A DNA stretch of 64,000 nucleotides, from NCBI GenBank assembly GCA_039096225.1, contig JBBPEB010000007.1, positions 496,001-560,000 on the forward strand, given 5' to 3'. This document shows positions 1 to 12,926 of the stretch, piece by piece (within the stretch, counting starts at the first letter, position 1; the number at the start of each line of letters is the position of its first letter). The notes under the pieces were generated by a model, which saw nothing but the letters and a program-made list of their open reading frames with translations, ran no database searches and had not been told where the DNA came from. The translations under genes and the position numbers were made by a program. Source of the stretch: Blastocystis sp. Blastoise. Its lineage: Eukaryota; Sar; Bigyra; Opalinata; Blastocystidae.

Positions 1-2
1 GT

Positions 3-2072
3 TATTTATTATATAATTATAAAAATATATATCCAACATTTATTTGGTCTGCTAATCCTCATTTATTAAGAGATATTTTTATGAATATTAATATATCTTC
101 AAATACTATTCGTCCTACTATTGAATGTAAATCATTCTCTATATTTAATCAACTTTCCAATACTATAGAATTATCAGAACAATCTTATGAACCTCATAAT
201 GAAAATATTATTAAACAAATTAATAATCATGAAGGTATATATGAACAATTAGCTGGTGTTTTTAATATACAATCGATAGAAGAAGGTAATAATAATGATA
301 ATAAGAATCAATTTGAAGGACAAGAAATGAATACTGATTTTGATTTATGTAGAGATGGATCGTTTAAAGGATTTAAAGTATTATTTGTTATATTATATTT
401 ATGTAGAAATGAAAGAGATGATCAAGGTCATATTATTGATCCTAAAATTACAAGAGATATATTAATAGAAGGAGATGTAGAGAAAGATTATCGTATGTCA
501 CCCTGTATTAAATTAGAACAAAAAGGATTTAAAGTTGATATTGTATATGATTATGAAACTGCTTCTCGTTATTTAGAAACAGGTAAATATCGTGTTTGTT
601 GTATTACATGTAGTCCTGGAGATAAAGTATTACCTGAAAATGATAATAAGATTTATAGTCATATATCCAATAGTTATGGTAGATATGAACAAAATGCAAA
701 TGGAAAACGTATCAATAATGATTATAAGTTTTTATCATTATTTTTAAATACATTACATCATTTTAATAATTGTGGAGGAGGTATAATGTGGATGTTAGAG
801 AATTATCCATATACATTTGAAGCAGATATGTATTTTAAATCTTTTGAAGATATTCCACAATTAGTAGATCCAAGAAAAGCTATTCCTGGTGGTAATAATA
901 TAGTTAGAGATAAAAGTGGTATTAAGAATAATGCTACTGAACCAGGTACATATATACAAGTAGGTGGTGATGTAATAAGAAATAGTACTCAAGCAGTTAT
1001 TCAATTAGATGTCGGATTAACTACTATTTATGAAGGTAAAACATTAGCTGCTATGAGTGAAAGTGCATTAATTAATAGAGGATTCTTTGTTTTTGCACGT
1101 GATCATGAAGGAAATCCTTCTATAATGATTCGTGAAGATTCAAATCGTCATAGTAATAATAATGATGGTACTCATAAAGGTAGAGTTATTATTGATAGCG
1201 CTGCTTCTAAATTATTCTTAGAATTCGATACTATAGGTACATGTCGTTGGATATCCAATAGTTTTGCTTGGTTAGAAAATGTTGAAGAATATATACTTGC
1301 AGGTGCATCTGTTTTACCTAAAACACTCGATATGAATAGAAATATTCGAGAAGTAACTACAGATATTCCTTATGAAGAACGAAGATCTTCAAAATCAGCT
1401 AATTTTGTATTAAGTATAATTGTTGATTGTACAGGATCTATGCAAGGAGAAATTGATGGTGTTAAATATAATATTGTTCGTGCTATAGAACAAGTTGAAG
1501 ACTATAAAAAGAAACATGCTTTATCTTCATGTGAAATATTAATGCAATTTATGGGTTATCGTGAAATAGAAGCACTACATCATAATCATCCAGATCGTTT
1601 CTTCTCTGAAATTAAAAATAATAGTTTTGACATTCAGAATTATTTATATAGTGTTCAAGCTGGTGGTGGTTCATGTTGTTGTGATTTAGAAGGTGGATTA
1701 GAAGATGCTGTTGATAAAGTTATTAATAAATATCCTTCTCCTGAATATGTCCATGCTTTTATTATTATTGGTGATCAACCCTATCATGGAGAACAATATG
1801 GATGTAGATATTCTAATCATCATCCAGTGACTGGTCAGTCTTATGATCATGTATGGAGAAATGTGAGTAATAAATTAAAACAACTTGATGCTTATGTATA
1901 TTTTATTCCTGCAAGAAATGAAGAAATGTTACCATCATATGAAATATTGCGAAAAGCTTATGATCCTACACATGTGTTCAAAACAAAAATGTCAAGAGAT
2001 TCTTCTTCATTTGTTAGAATATTCACCGATCTCGTTAAAGAGAGTTTTGCTACTGCTATGGGTATTTCATAA
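3..2072 (+). CDS. von Willebrand factor A domain protein, 5' end outside window
   Basis: The reading frame is open from the window edge through the ATG at 81 to a TAA ending at 2072, with no intron visible. The codons before 81 look coding (they include SANPHLLRDIF), so the protein probably starts outside the window; 663 residues follow the ATG at 81. The last ~215 residues form a vWA domain. Strand 1 (FVLSIIVD) leads into DCTGSM at residues 449-454, a MIDAS variant of DxSxS with Thr in the first Ser position. A later Asp-containing strand (HAFIIIGDQPYHG) follows. The middle part (GGGIMWMLENYPYTFEADMY, TYIQVGGDVIR) is not a domain I know. No signal peptide or membrane segment is seen. The family commonly binds protein ligands through a metal ion; the partner here is unknown. 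It is the only long unspliced gene in the window. Confidence 0.8.
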   Translation, partial: YLLYNYKNIYPTFIWSANPHLLRDIFMNINISSNTIRPTIECKSFSIFNQLSNTIELSEQSYEPHNENIIKQINNHEGIYEQLAGVFNIQSIEEGNNNDNKNQFEGQEMNTDFDLCRDGSFKGFKVLFVILYLCRNERDDQGHIIDPKITRDILIEGDVEKDYRMSPCIKLEQKGFKVDIVYDYETASRYLETGKYRVCCITCSPGDKVLPENDNKIYSHISNSYGRYEQNANGKRINNDYKFLSLFLNTLHHFNNCGGGIMWMLENYPYTFEADMYFKSFEDIPQLVDPRKAIPGGNNIVRDKSGIKNNATEPGTYIQVGGDVIRNSTQAVIQLDVGLTTIYEGKTLAAMSESALINRGFFVFARDHEGNPSIMIREDSNRHSNNNDGTHKGRVIIDSAASKLFLEFDTIGTCRWISNSFAWLENVEEYILAGASVLPKTLDMNRNIREVTTDIPYEERRSSKSANFVLSIIVDCTGSMQGEIDGVKYNIVRAIEQVEDYKKKHALSSCEILMQFMGYREIEALHHNHPDRFFSEIKNNSFDIQNYLYSVQAGGGSCCCDLEGGLEDAVDKVINKYPSPEYVHAFIIIGDQPYHGEQYGCRYSNHHPVTGQSYDHVWRNVSNKLKQLDAYVYFIPARNEEMLPSYEILRKAYDPTHVFKTKMSRDSSSFVRIFTDLVKESFATAMGIS

Positions 2073-2734
2073 TTTATTTATTCATTTATTTATTCATTTA
2101 TTTTATTTATTTATCTATTTTATCCATTTTATTTATTTATTTATTTTTATTTTAATTACTAATTTTATTCAAATCACTTGTTTTGTTCTCTTTTTGCACT
2201 CAAAAGATTTACCACTATTCTTAGCAAGCATTTAAAACATGTTTTTCAATAATTATTATAACAAAAAGTGAAAAATGACAAAATAATGAAAATTATGATG
2301 TTTTTATTCTAACAAATTTGAATGAATTTATTTCATTTAAACATTTTCATAACTAATAACATAAAAAAAAGAACAATAAACAGTTGAATCTGATTCAAAA
2401 CAATACTAAAAAAAGTATTTTCATTAAAATTTGACATTCTACTATATCTTATAACTTTCATATCACTATCTTATGCATTAAAAACAGCAAAATACAATAT
2501 ACATATCTAAAAACAAAGAAAAAACAAAAATTCATTAAGAATACCAAAAAATGGGTGATAAAAACGGGATTCCCATAAGAAACTATGCAGATATTTCAAC
2601 AAAGCTCATCTGGTTCTGAATGTTATTGAAAAAGATTTCACGGGAAAACACAAAAAAGAAACAGTTTAGAAGATTGAACCTTAAGTGGATTCATATATAT
2701 ATATTGATTGAGATATATATTGGGAAGATTAAGA
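2073..2734. other. Intergenic: 3' flank of vWA gene and upstream region of coiled-coil gene
   Basis: No gene is seen. The first ~90 bases after the vWA stop are a degenerate TTTA/TTCA tetranucleotide tract. The rest is AT-rich with A-runs and should hold the promoter of the gene starting at 2735. A TTCCCGYG-type site (CACGGGAA on the plus strand) lies at 2639-2646, about 90 bases before that start. Confidence 0.5.
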
Positions 2735-5700
2735 ATGGATCAGATGTTTCAAGCAATCTATAATTTTCAGAATAGTTCTAATGAAGTTTTACCTCTATTG
2801 GAAAAAAGTATTTTTTAATCTCAATTATTTATTATATACTATTAAAATGAAGATTCTGAAGAAGATAAACAAGAAAATATGTCAAAATATGAGCAATCTG
2901 CCGTTCATGTTTTAGAATCTAAAGTTTATACATTAGAGGTATAGTTTTTTATGATTTCGTCTGGTATCTAAACTTTTGTAGATGCAAAATATTGGTTTGA
3001 AGAAGGAGAATAGTGAATATAAGAAACAAATTAGTGAATTGACTGCTGATAATCAGAAGATTTCAAAGACTATTCATGATATTTTGATAGATGTATGATA
3101 TTTGATTATTTTAAATTGATAAATATTATGTATAGGATTCTAAAGAGAGTCAAATAGAATTAGAATTATTGCGTAATAGATCTTTTGATACTATAGATAA
3201 AGATAATGAAATAAAAGAGAAGTTGAATAATTATGAATGTGTTTCTAGTTATTTATCGATGTTTATTGATAAATATAAGGTTCTTTATACTGATAAGAAG
3301 AATTTGGAAAGAATTATGAATAAAACCCTTGAAGAAAATAAGGTATATATATATAATGAATAGAAAAAAGATTATGAATAATGATAGTTATATTTTTGAA
3401 TATGTGTATAGAAAGTGAATGATCAATATAATGAGATAAAGAGTAAATATGATGAAATAATAGGAAAACAAAAAGATGAAGAGAATCAAGCTACTTTATT
3501 AAATAAAGAATATTCGATACAAATAGAATCACTTAAAGTATAATATTATTATATTTATTATATTTATAGTATTTATTATATTTATTATATTTATATAGAA
3601 AGAATTAGACTTATCTGTAGAGAAAGAAAAACAGTATACAAATTCAGTCGATTTGATTGGTCAAACATTATCACAAATTGAAATTGATTTGAAAGTCAAA
3701 GAACAAGAATGTTTAGTATATATATATTAATTTTTTATTTTATATATAACTTCTATATATATATATATAAAGGATATAAATAAACAATTCAATGAATTGA
3801 AAATTGATCACGATCGTATGTTTATATATATATATAATTTATTTATTTATGTGTATATATATAGATTTGAAAAATGATTATCAGGCTCTTCTTGATAAAG
3901 AAGTATATATATATATATTATATATATATTATATATATTATCATATTCTATTAGAATTCGAAGCCTGTTTTTGTTCCTACACATCCATTAGATATTGAAG
4001 AACCAAAAGAAGAAAAGAAAATAGATAATAATGGTATATTGAATATAATTTACATAGTTATTTATATATTATAGATACTGTAGAAAAGAAAGAATATGAT
4101 TTATTGCAGCAACGTTATATTGAATTAGAAAAGAATTACTCAAATTTAAAGTATGTATATATGTATTATATATATTCATTATATATATTCATATAATTTA
4201 TTAAATATATGAGATAACAATAATAATATATATATATATAATAGATTAACTTATGAATCGGAGCATGGGTCAGCTATGAAACTGTCTTCTTTATATATAC
4301 CTATTCAAGAAGGTATTACTTTATATAAACGAAATATTTTAGAATTAAAGAATTCGATCGAACAACATCGAAATGAAACAGATAAATATATTCAAGAATA
4401 TAAATCTTTAGTTAATAATGATATACAAGTAATTTCTGATGATAATACTAAATGTTTAAATGTATTAAGAACGGAAATTGAAGGATATAAACAGGATATC
4501 AATAATAATAAGAAAACAATTGAACAATTATATGTATTTATTATTATTAATTATAAATTATAGATTTTTTTTAAATATTATACTATTAATATTTTTTTAT
4601 ATATAATGTATATATAGACCGAGAAAGAAGTATTATCATTAGAATTATCTCATGAAAAAGAATTACATCAAAATATACTTAAAGATAAAGATAATCGTGA
4701 TTTACAACATGAATATAATCTACTTTTAGAAAAATATCACATGCTTCTTTTTGTTATTGAGAAACGTATGATTAATAATTCTTCTATTTCTAATAATAAT
4801 GATAATAATAATAAAGATGGTATATTAATAAGTTATGAAGAGAATCAGCAATATATTGAATGTAAGCATGAGAATATTCAGTTAAAAGAAGAGAAATCTC
4901 AGTTGTTGCTGAATATTTCTGAATTAAAGAATACTATATTATCCTTAGAGATGACAATTAATAAGAATAAAACACTGAGTTCTAATGATTCTTTATATAT
5001 GACAAAATATATAGAAAAAGAAAAAGAATTAGAAGAATATAAGAAATTATATATAGAGAAAGAAAGCCAGTATGGTTTATTATCGATTTCAAATGAAGGA
5101 TTAAAACAGAAATTTGAGAAAGAAAAACAAATATATATTGATGAATGTAATAAATTAAGAGAAGAAAATGATATAAATTTAGTAGAGAAAAAGAATAAAG
5201 AGAATGAATTAGAAATGAATAAAGAAGAACATGAAGTAAGTTTATTATTATATTTTATGTGTTTAATATGTATAGTAATTATTATTATAATAATATTTGT
5301 CTATTTTATATATATATATTTTTATAGTTATTAGTATAGCTATTATACCTTACTCTTTTTAATTATATTGTATTTAATTTATATATATAGAAATTAGTTC
5401 AGTCTATAAAAGAGAAAGAAGATACAATAAAAACATTGAATGATACTATATCCTCGTTAATAACAGAAAAAGTGGATTTAATAGACAAACATATGAAAGA
5501 AATTAAAGAGAAAGAGAATTATATTATAGAACTAAATGACCAATCAGAACAAAAAGAAAAGAAAATTTCTTCAATGAATCAATATATTACATCCATTAAT
5601 AGTGAATTAGATGTATATATTATATATATTATATAGGATTATTTTGATTTAATATAATAATAATATATATATATATAATTATAGTCATATAAACTTCATT

Positions 5701-6771
5701 CTTCGACATTATCAAAACAGATTGAATTAGAAGATACAAAACAAAAAGAAAGAGAATCTTTATTACATTCTACTAATAGTTATATAGAAGAATTAAAAGA
5801 AAATCTTGAACATAGTTGGAATGAAAAGAAGATTATTCGTGGTTATTTGAAAGAATTAAATAATGAAAAACAAGAATTACAAGAGAAATATCAAACACTT
5901 GAAAAACGAAATGTATATATTTTTGTTATTTATTATGTTATTAACTTTATTAAATTATTTATTATAACCATTAATTGTTTCTTCTTTTCTTTATAATAAA
6001 TACAATAATAATCATTATTTATATATAGACTGAATTAGAATGTGAGCATGATACTTTAATTAAGAAAATAAATGATTTACAATTATATATGGATAATTTA
6101 TATGAAAACCAAGATTTTGGACAAAAAGTATTATATATATATATATTAAAGTTGTTTTCATTAGAATTTGAAAAATAATTTTTTATTATTATTAAAAATA
6201 AATGAATATTTTTTCTTATATATTTATATTAAATAAAGTTTTCTTCATCTAAATGAAAAATATTATTTTTTAAATTTATTAATGTTTAATATATTATATA
6301 TATAAATAGATTCAACGTTATTTTGTTCAACATAAGCCCTCCTGGCAATTAAATACTGAGAAAGTGGATGTTCCTGATGTATCTACAGTACAATTAATAT
6401 TAGATACGTTTATTGATGAACTAGAAATCACTCAGCAAGAAAAACTATTATTCAAGTATTTATTATTATAATTTATATCCTTTTATATTATATATATATT
6501 ATATAAATAGACAATGGATCACTCATTATTTGACACCTGCTCTTCCTACGGATTCCATTACGAATACTATTGTTATCAATAGTCTTAAATATGATGTATA
6601 TATATATATATTCATTAATAATTTTTTTTTATATAGTTTATGTATACATTATGTTATATGATTGTTCCTTATTTACGTGAACATGTATATACTGGATATA
6701 CAATCGATATATATACCAAACAATATATCAATGTTCAAGGAGATATCAAATTAGTCTTCCGAAAAGAGTAA
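2735..6771 (+). CDS. Long coiled-coil protein with a distinct C-terminal region, about 17 introns
   Basis: The start MDQMFQAIYNFQNSSNEV at 2735 opens a spliced frame of roughly 900 residues, ending VFRKE-TAA at 6771. About 17 introns can be traced, for example 2940-2981, ~3342-3411, 4151-4245, 4531-4617 and 5236-5390. Exons ~2980-6130 encode nearly continuous charged heptads rich in Lys, Glu, Gln and Asn, so an extended coiled coil is likely. A short non-coil linker (KPVFVPTHPLDIEEPK) interrupts it near 3960. The last ~120 residues (6310-6771) are different: HKPSWQLNTEKVDVPDVS, LEITQQEKLLFKQWI and MIVPYLREHVYTGYTI suggest a folded domain that I do not recognise. No transmembrane helix or GRIP motif is seen. 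A centrosomal, Golgi or basal-body tether is only one possibility. The gene exists with good confidence; exact splice sites are inferred. Confidence 0.75.
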
Positions 6772-7191
6772 TTTAGCTGTATTTTATATATATATTATAT
6801 TTATCTATTTTCAAAATAATTTTTTATAAATTTCCAATAACCTTTTATTCATGTGAACTTGTTTGTTACTGATCTTTAGCTTTTTTGAGAGAGAGGTAAT
6901 AATCGAATCAAAATATTTTATTCATTTATTATTTCTCTTATGATATATATTCTTGTTATTCAAATATAATTATTGAATACACTTAAAAACAGCATTTTTA
7001 ATAAAGTAAAACAAAAAAAGTGGGAAATGAAGTGGGAAAAAATTGGAGGGCAAATTAAATTGTTTCTTTATTCATGGGACATCCCGAGTTATCTATGGGA
7101 TTATCAAATAGGTTCTTTTAAAATTTTGTTTTTAAGAAAAAACATTTTTTACGAATTACATAGTGGATTTCCAATATATCGTTATTTTCTC
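6772..7191. other. Intergenic, upstream of POLA2
   Basis: AT-rich, with no separate gene visible. An open frame runs from ~6973 into the POLA2 first exon without a clear upstream ATG in conserved context, so I place the start at 7192. If the real start is one of the Met codons near 7027, part of this stretch is coding. Confidence 0.4.
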
Positions 7192-8387
7192 ATGGATATA
7201 GAAGTCGCGAAGAAGTCTATTAAGAAATATTTAGAAGAAGAAGCTCCGTCATTAACTCTTAGTGATAGTTCATTGACTGAAGGTAAGTTTTTTACATTAT
7301 TATTATATTCAGTCATTTCTATATTATCTAGGTGCTGAGTTTTTAATGTATAACAATTTGAGTATTGAAGATTTCGATGGATATTGGATGTCCTATATAT
7401 TTTTAAATAAACCTCAAGCTTACGATGACACACTATTCCGCGCCTTTATTAAAAATGCGCAAGTAAGTTGCATTTATTTATAAATATTTATTGGTTTTCG
7501 TCATTATAGACAGAATATAAGAAATCAAATGCCTTTAAATTATCCAAACAATCTAAAAATACTATCACTGCAAAGAAATTGTCTTCATTAAGTTCTCCTA
7601 TTAAAAGAGAATATAAATCTCCAGAGCCCAAAAAGAAGACTATGAATGGATTTGATACGAATAAATTATATACACCTTCAAAAACACCTAGAAAACTACA
7701 TGAATTATCTCCAACGTATATTTTATATAGTATTTAGTAGTTTATTTAATTCATTATTCTATATTAATAATTATTTGTTATATATTATTATTTTCTTTTG
7801 TTATATATATATATATTATATATATATAGAACATTTCCTTCTCCTATAATATCACCTCAAAAATCGAGTTATAATCAAAGAACTGATAAGAATACTTTAC
7901 AGAAAGAATATATTGGTAACAGTATTAAACAGAAACAATTTTCTCAATTTAAAGATACTATTCCCGTGGTTATTTCTGATCAATTAGGAGTTCAAAAGAG
8001 TTATAGGTAGGTTTTATATATATATATATTATTTATAGTATTATAATTATTAACATATTATTATATATATATAGATATATGTTTAATTCATTAATGGATT
8101 CGAGTTCTATTTTAGAGAAGCATATAAATAAAATGAAACAATTATATAGAGAGAATATGAATATTACTTTCTCTCATGTATATATGTATAAATGAATTTA
8201 TTTATTTATATATAGTTAAATGAGATATATACAGAGAAAGTATATATATGCGGACGTATATATATAGACACAGATAGTGATAAACAAAAACAATTATTAT
8301 TAGAAGTATATTTAAAGTTATTATTTTTTTTTTCTCTATTTTATAATATATTTATTTAATATTTTTTAAATATATGTTGATTTATTT

Positions 8388-8454
<67 letters not shown>

Positions 8455-10321
8455 TATAGAGGATAGTGATGGTAAACGTATTCACATTGATGTTAGTCAT
8501 ATATCTACATATCTTATTTATTCTGGACAAGTATATATATATATATATATATATATTATTATTTATATATGTATATAGGTAGTTGTTATTGAAGGTACAA
8601 ACCCAACGGGTAATATATTTGTAGCTACTTCTATTTATGATGTATATATATATAATAATATATATATAATAATATATATATATATATAATATATATAGGG
8701 TATTACATCTCCTTGTCCTTCTTCTTCTCCTTCTCACGATCTCTCTATTATTACTGCTATTGGGCCATTCACAACAAATGATGTATATATATACATATAA
8801 TATTCACTATTTTTATTTATTTTTAGTATTCAATTATAATATATTTATCTATATTTATATATATACTCTTAATTTTCTCTAAATTTTTATATATCTTTTA
8901 TTTTCTTACTATCTATCTATATCTTTTTATCTATTTTTATTATATATATATATATAATAGAATATTGATTTTGACCCTCTTAATGATCTTTTTGAATTGT
9001 GTCTCGCAGAAACACCAAACCTTCTTATTCTTGTATATATATATATATAATAATAATCATAATAATTATAATAATTATAATAGAAATAAAAATAATTATA
9101 ATCATAACAATAATAATAATAATAATTCCCGTGATTATCTATAGTGTGGACCATTTATTTCCCGTGATAATCAAGTTATTAAATTAGGAAATATTGAATA
9201 TCAAGGACAAGATTTAAATTATGTCGAATTATTTGTTTGTAAAAGTATGTTTATTCTATAGTATTTGAAATATATATATATATTTAGTAATTTCAGAAAT
9301 TCGTCAATTATTAGCAAGTCATGATCTTCAATTTTTCCCTCATATTGTACTTATTCCCGCGGGAAATGATGCAGTTGGACCTCAAGTATATCCTCAACCT
9401 CCTATATATATCAATTACCGTGATTATATTGATTCAACCGATTTCAAATCGACTTGTCTTGTATATATATATATATATATATATTATTTAATTTATATAA
9501 TGAGGATCAAATTATTATTATTATATTTATATATATATAGTCTCATATGTCATTTTGCAGTAATCCTTGTTTATTATCCTTAGACTCTCTCTCTATATGT
9601 ATAAATAATACTGATATTCTATATGCTCTTATTAATGAAGGAATCGATAAGTATATATTATATATATTATATATATTATATATATTATATACATTATATA
9701 TTATATATATTATATATACATTATATTATAGACTTCCTCCTCAACACAATCGTATGGCTATTTATTGTGAATCTATTCTTAAACAAAGACAGTATATATA
9801 TCATTTATTTTAATTCTTATTTATATATATACTCTACATATAATAAAATACAGATTAACTCTTATATATATAGTGTATATCCTCTGCTTCCTCCTATTGA
9901 TGAATCTCTAGAAATCACTCAATATCCATCATTATATTTACCTGAAACACCTCATCTATTTATAGTACCTTCTAGATTAGCTACATTTATTAATGTATAT
10001 TCTATATATACAATATTATTTATTATATATATATTTCATTTTTTTTAAAATCATTCTTTTAAATATATCATTTACTACAAATATCTATATACTATTTGTA
10101 TATATCCTATATAATAGCCTATCGGTGATTGTCTTGCTATTAATCCTGGTACATTAACAAAATCAAAAGCAGGTGGTACTTTTGTTAAAATTAATGTGTA
10201 TAAACATGGTATATATATAATATATTTTTATTTTTTTTCTTTATTAACTAAAATACGTATTATTCTAGATGCATCAGAGAAATTCATAGATAATGTTAAA
10301 GTTGAAATTCGTAAAATCTAA
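7192..10321 (+). CDS. POLA2: DNA polymerase alpha subunit B
   Basis: Accessory B subunit of DNA polymerase alpha-primase, which starts DNA synthesis in the nucleus. The start [17 protein letters not shown] at 7192 is followed by a Lys/Ser/Pro-rich linker (~7500-7990), as in other B subunits. An OB-fold region ([29 protein letters not shown]) is at ~8220-8640. The inactive phosphoesterase-like part follows: [15 protein letters not shown], then [16 protein letters not shown] and QVYPQPP, the last being a hallmark of the family. The C-terminus [18 protein letters not shown] matches the conserved TNPGRL-GGTF end of eukaryotic subunits. The TAA ends at 10321. There are more than a dozen short introns, several with TA or ATT tracts (8390-8446; 9040-9120). 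Length (~600 residues) fits the family. Four TTCCCGYG motifs lie inside this gene, one in an intron. Confidence 0.93.
8389..8447. repeat. (TA)n microsatellite in a POLA2 intron
   Basis: About 29 uninterrupted TA units form the 3' half of an intron and run straight into the acceptor TATAG before the exon encoding [10 protein letters not shown]. Apparent poly-Tyr/Ile frames here are artefacts. Confidence 0.9.
9354..9365. other. 12-bp palindrome TTCCCGCGGGAA
   Basis: A perfect G+C-rich palindrome inside POLA2 coding sequence (codons for I-P-A-G-N). The same 12 bases recur at 59724-59735 in another gene and another reading frame, and with one change at 21040-21051. Function unknown. Confidence 0.5.
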
Positions 10322-10849
10322 TATATTTTATATATCTTTAAACACATTAATCCACAATAAATTCTCTATTTTACTTCATTTTCTCATTTTTAATTTTCCA
10401 CATCTACTCTCCATATATACTGTCTCTATATCTTCTTTTTCATATTCTTTATTTCAACACTTTGTTGACATTATTTTGTATACTTATGTTTTTTTCTAAT
10501 TCTTGTTGATTCGTGAAACCCTCAACTCCTTTCTATATATTTACATCTTTCTAAATACGTTTTAATGGTCAATTAGTTTGACAATACTTTTTTTTTTAAA
10601 CCTACTTTGTCTTTTTATAAACATAAAAACATTTGTATGATAACCGTTATAATAAAGCGATTTTTTTTTGTATGAAAAATTATTAGATTCAGACTGTATA
10701 CAGAATTTTTAAAAAACACTATAAAACACAACAGTTCTCTCTGAGTTTTTTTTTCATTCTTTTTTAGAGTTATTCAAGGTATATAACATATCGTTTATTA
10801 TAATAAAACTAATTATTGAATACATCGTACCATATAGATTTGCTAAAAG
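10322..10849. other. Intergenic between POLA2 and the BTB-TLD gene
   Basis: The first ~180 bases are pyrimidine-rich on the plus strand (3' flank of POLA2). The remainder has A/T runs and should carry the promoter of the gene at 10850. No gene is seen. Confidence 0.5.
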
Positions 10850-12325
10850 ATGAGTGACCGTGTAGAAGCTTTAGAAGGATATGCAACATTCATTGGTATC
10901 GAACATACAATCCAAGTTTCGATACCTATTGAACGTCTCAAGCTATATCCTGAGTCTTACTTCTATGATTTATGGTTAAATGAGACACGTTGTGATAATG
11001 GACGTATTTATACGGATTATTCTGAAATTTATTTAGCTTATGCTATTCGTTCTATGATGGGTGAGCCTCTTTATTTAGAAGGAAAGTCATTAAAAGAATT
11101 AGAAACAATGATTAATCATTTTAAGTATTATGGATTAGATATTCCTATTGAATTAGAAAAGGCAGTTGAAAATGAGAGTCATTCTGGAATTGAAGATATA
11201 TCTACAAAGTTGAATGATGTTTTAGCACTTCTTTCGGAATTTAAATTAGAAAATGACCAATATAAACAAGAGATGACTGAAATAAAAGAAGAGATGTCTG
11301 TTATTAAACTTCAGAATGAATCATTAACGAATGAATTGCAAATTGCTCATGAGAAACTAGCGACAGTAGAGTCATTAGCAATTCAATTACAATTTAGTCT
11401 TCCTTTTGGAGATAGTAAAATATTAGATGTTCAAGCTCGAGAAGATCTATGTCAATTAATTGGACACGGTAGAAACTGGCATCTTCAATTTAGGTAAATA
11501 AATAGTTTTTAATATATTTTATTGTTACTTTTATTATTTAATGAAAATATGAAGTTGATTTTTATAAATATATTAATCATTATATTATATTATAGAGCTT
11601 CCGATCATGATTTCGATGCTGTAGCATTTCATCGTTATTGTGATGAATGTGGTGAAACGATAGTTGTTATAAAGACGAGTACTCGAGGAGAAGATTGTAT
11701 ATTTGGAGGATACACACATGTAGGGTGGGATGACTCATTAGCTGTAGGAGCAAGAAAACGAAGTATATATTGTATTATATATATTGTATTATATATTATA
11801 TATTATATTATATTATATTATATTATATTATATTATATTATATTATATTATTATATATAATAATAATATATATAATAAAAATTATTATTATATACTATTA
11901 TATTTCTTTTTAATATATATAAATAACATTTCAATACAACTTATTATTTAATATCTATTTCATAAGTTAGAATACTATGAATTACATATATATATATAGC
12001 TGATAAATATATTGATGATCCAGATGCGTTATTATTTACGTTACGAAACCCTCATAATATTCCTCCTACAGTTTATAAGCATCGCCATAACGGTATTCAA
12101 GCGTTATTATATCAATATGATCATGGCCCATGTTTCACATATAGTATTCCTATATTAAATCGTTGTAATCGAACAAATGAAAATCGAATTAATATAGATG
12201 GGGCGTCATTAGATCCTATGTACGAATGGGATTCTACGTATTTATGCTCTTTATATGTGGATACAGCTGGACCTAAAGAATGGAATTATTTTACTGTTAT
12301 TGAATATGAAGTATTTACAAAGTGA
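10850..12325 (+). CDS. BTB/T1-like plus TLD domain protein
   Basis: Three exons joined by two introns (~11495-11596 and ~11763-11999) give about 390 residues, ending in TGA at 12325. Residues ~17-100 resemble a BTB/potassium-channel T1 fold (IQVSIPIERLKLYPESYF, then LAYAIRSMMGEPLYLEGK). Residues ~115-185 are coiled coil. The C-terminal half is a TLD domain: GRNWHLQFRASDHDFDAVAF, TVVVIKTS-like strand ETIVVIKTSTRGEDCIFGGY, THVGWDDSL, then DPDALLFTLRNPHNIPP. The ATG context is supported by the immediate BTB-like sequence. TLD proteins (TLDC, OXR1) act in oxidative stress resistance or bind the V-ATPase; BTB folds usually oligomerise. The role here is inferred only from these families. The second intron contains a (TATAT/ATTAT) pentamer tract at ~11800-11850. 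Confidence 0.85.
11800..11852. repeat. Pentanucleotide (ATTAT)n tract in an intron
   Basis: About ten tandem ATTAT/TATAT units inside the second intron of the BTB-TLD gene, on the coding strand. Confidence 0.85.
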
Positions 12326-12926
12326 TTTATATCTTCTTCTTTTTGTTGTTGTTGATATTTTTATATTTTATTTCTATTTACGTATATTTTTAGAATATTC
12401 ATATTATACTTTTTGCAGTTTATATATATATATATATATCGTTTGTTTTTTATTGTTGCTATATATAAATATATGTTCTCTTTGGTAGACTATATTTTTG
12501 CTTTATAAATATTCATATAGATTAAGTTATTTGTTTTTTTACTTATATTCACCATATATTTATCGTTTCTATTCTCTTCATTTTAAATTATTCAATGATA
12601 TACGTGCCCATAGATATTTATCCTATTCTTTTTTTCATTTTTTTGTATTCTATTTTATTTTTGACATCTCTTTTCCTTTATCATTTTCTTTGTTACTGTT
12701 TCTTATACTCTTTTTTCATGTTAACTGTTAAAGTACTTTTTCAATAATAGTCTTTTGTTTATAAAACATTTTTGGTCTTATTATATAATATCGTCATCAA
12801 TATAGAATTCTATGAAGCAAAACATAAAGAGTATAGCAATTAATACTTGAAATAATTACTATTCTATATGAAAACTATCAAAAAGAAAACAATATACAAA
12901 GATACATATAAAATTATTTAAATATA
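12326..12926. other. Convergent intergenic region
   Basis: This lies between the 3' ends of the BTB-TLD gene (+) and RIB7 (-). The left part (to ~12725) is strongly T-rich on the plus strand, the right part A-rich. This matches a T-rich transcribed 3' flank for each gene. No coding region is seen; open frames here are low-complexity Phe/Tyr/Leu. Confidence 0.55.

Noticed and set aside
6973-7191. N-terminal extension of POLA2
   Set aside because: The frame is open, but its only Met codons lie in AT-rich sequence without resemblance to the family, while [14 protein letters not shown] at 7192 looks like a normal start.
12255-12731. Hydrophobic Phe/Tyr/Leu open frames
   Set aside because: They arise from T-rich 3' flanking sequence after the TGA of the BTB-TLD gene.
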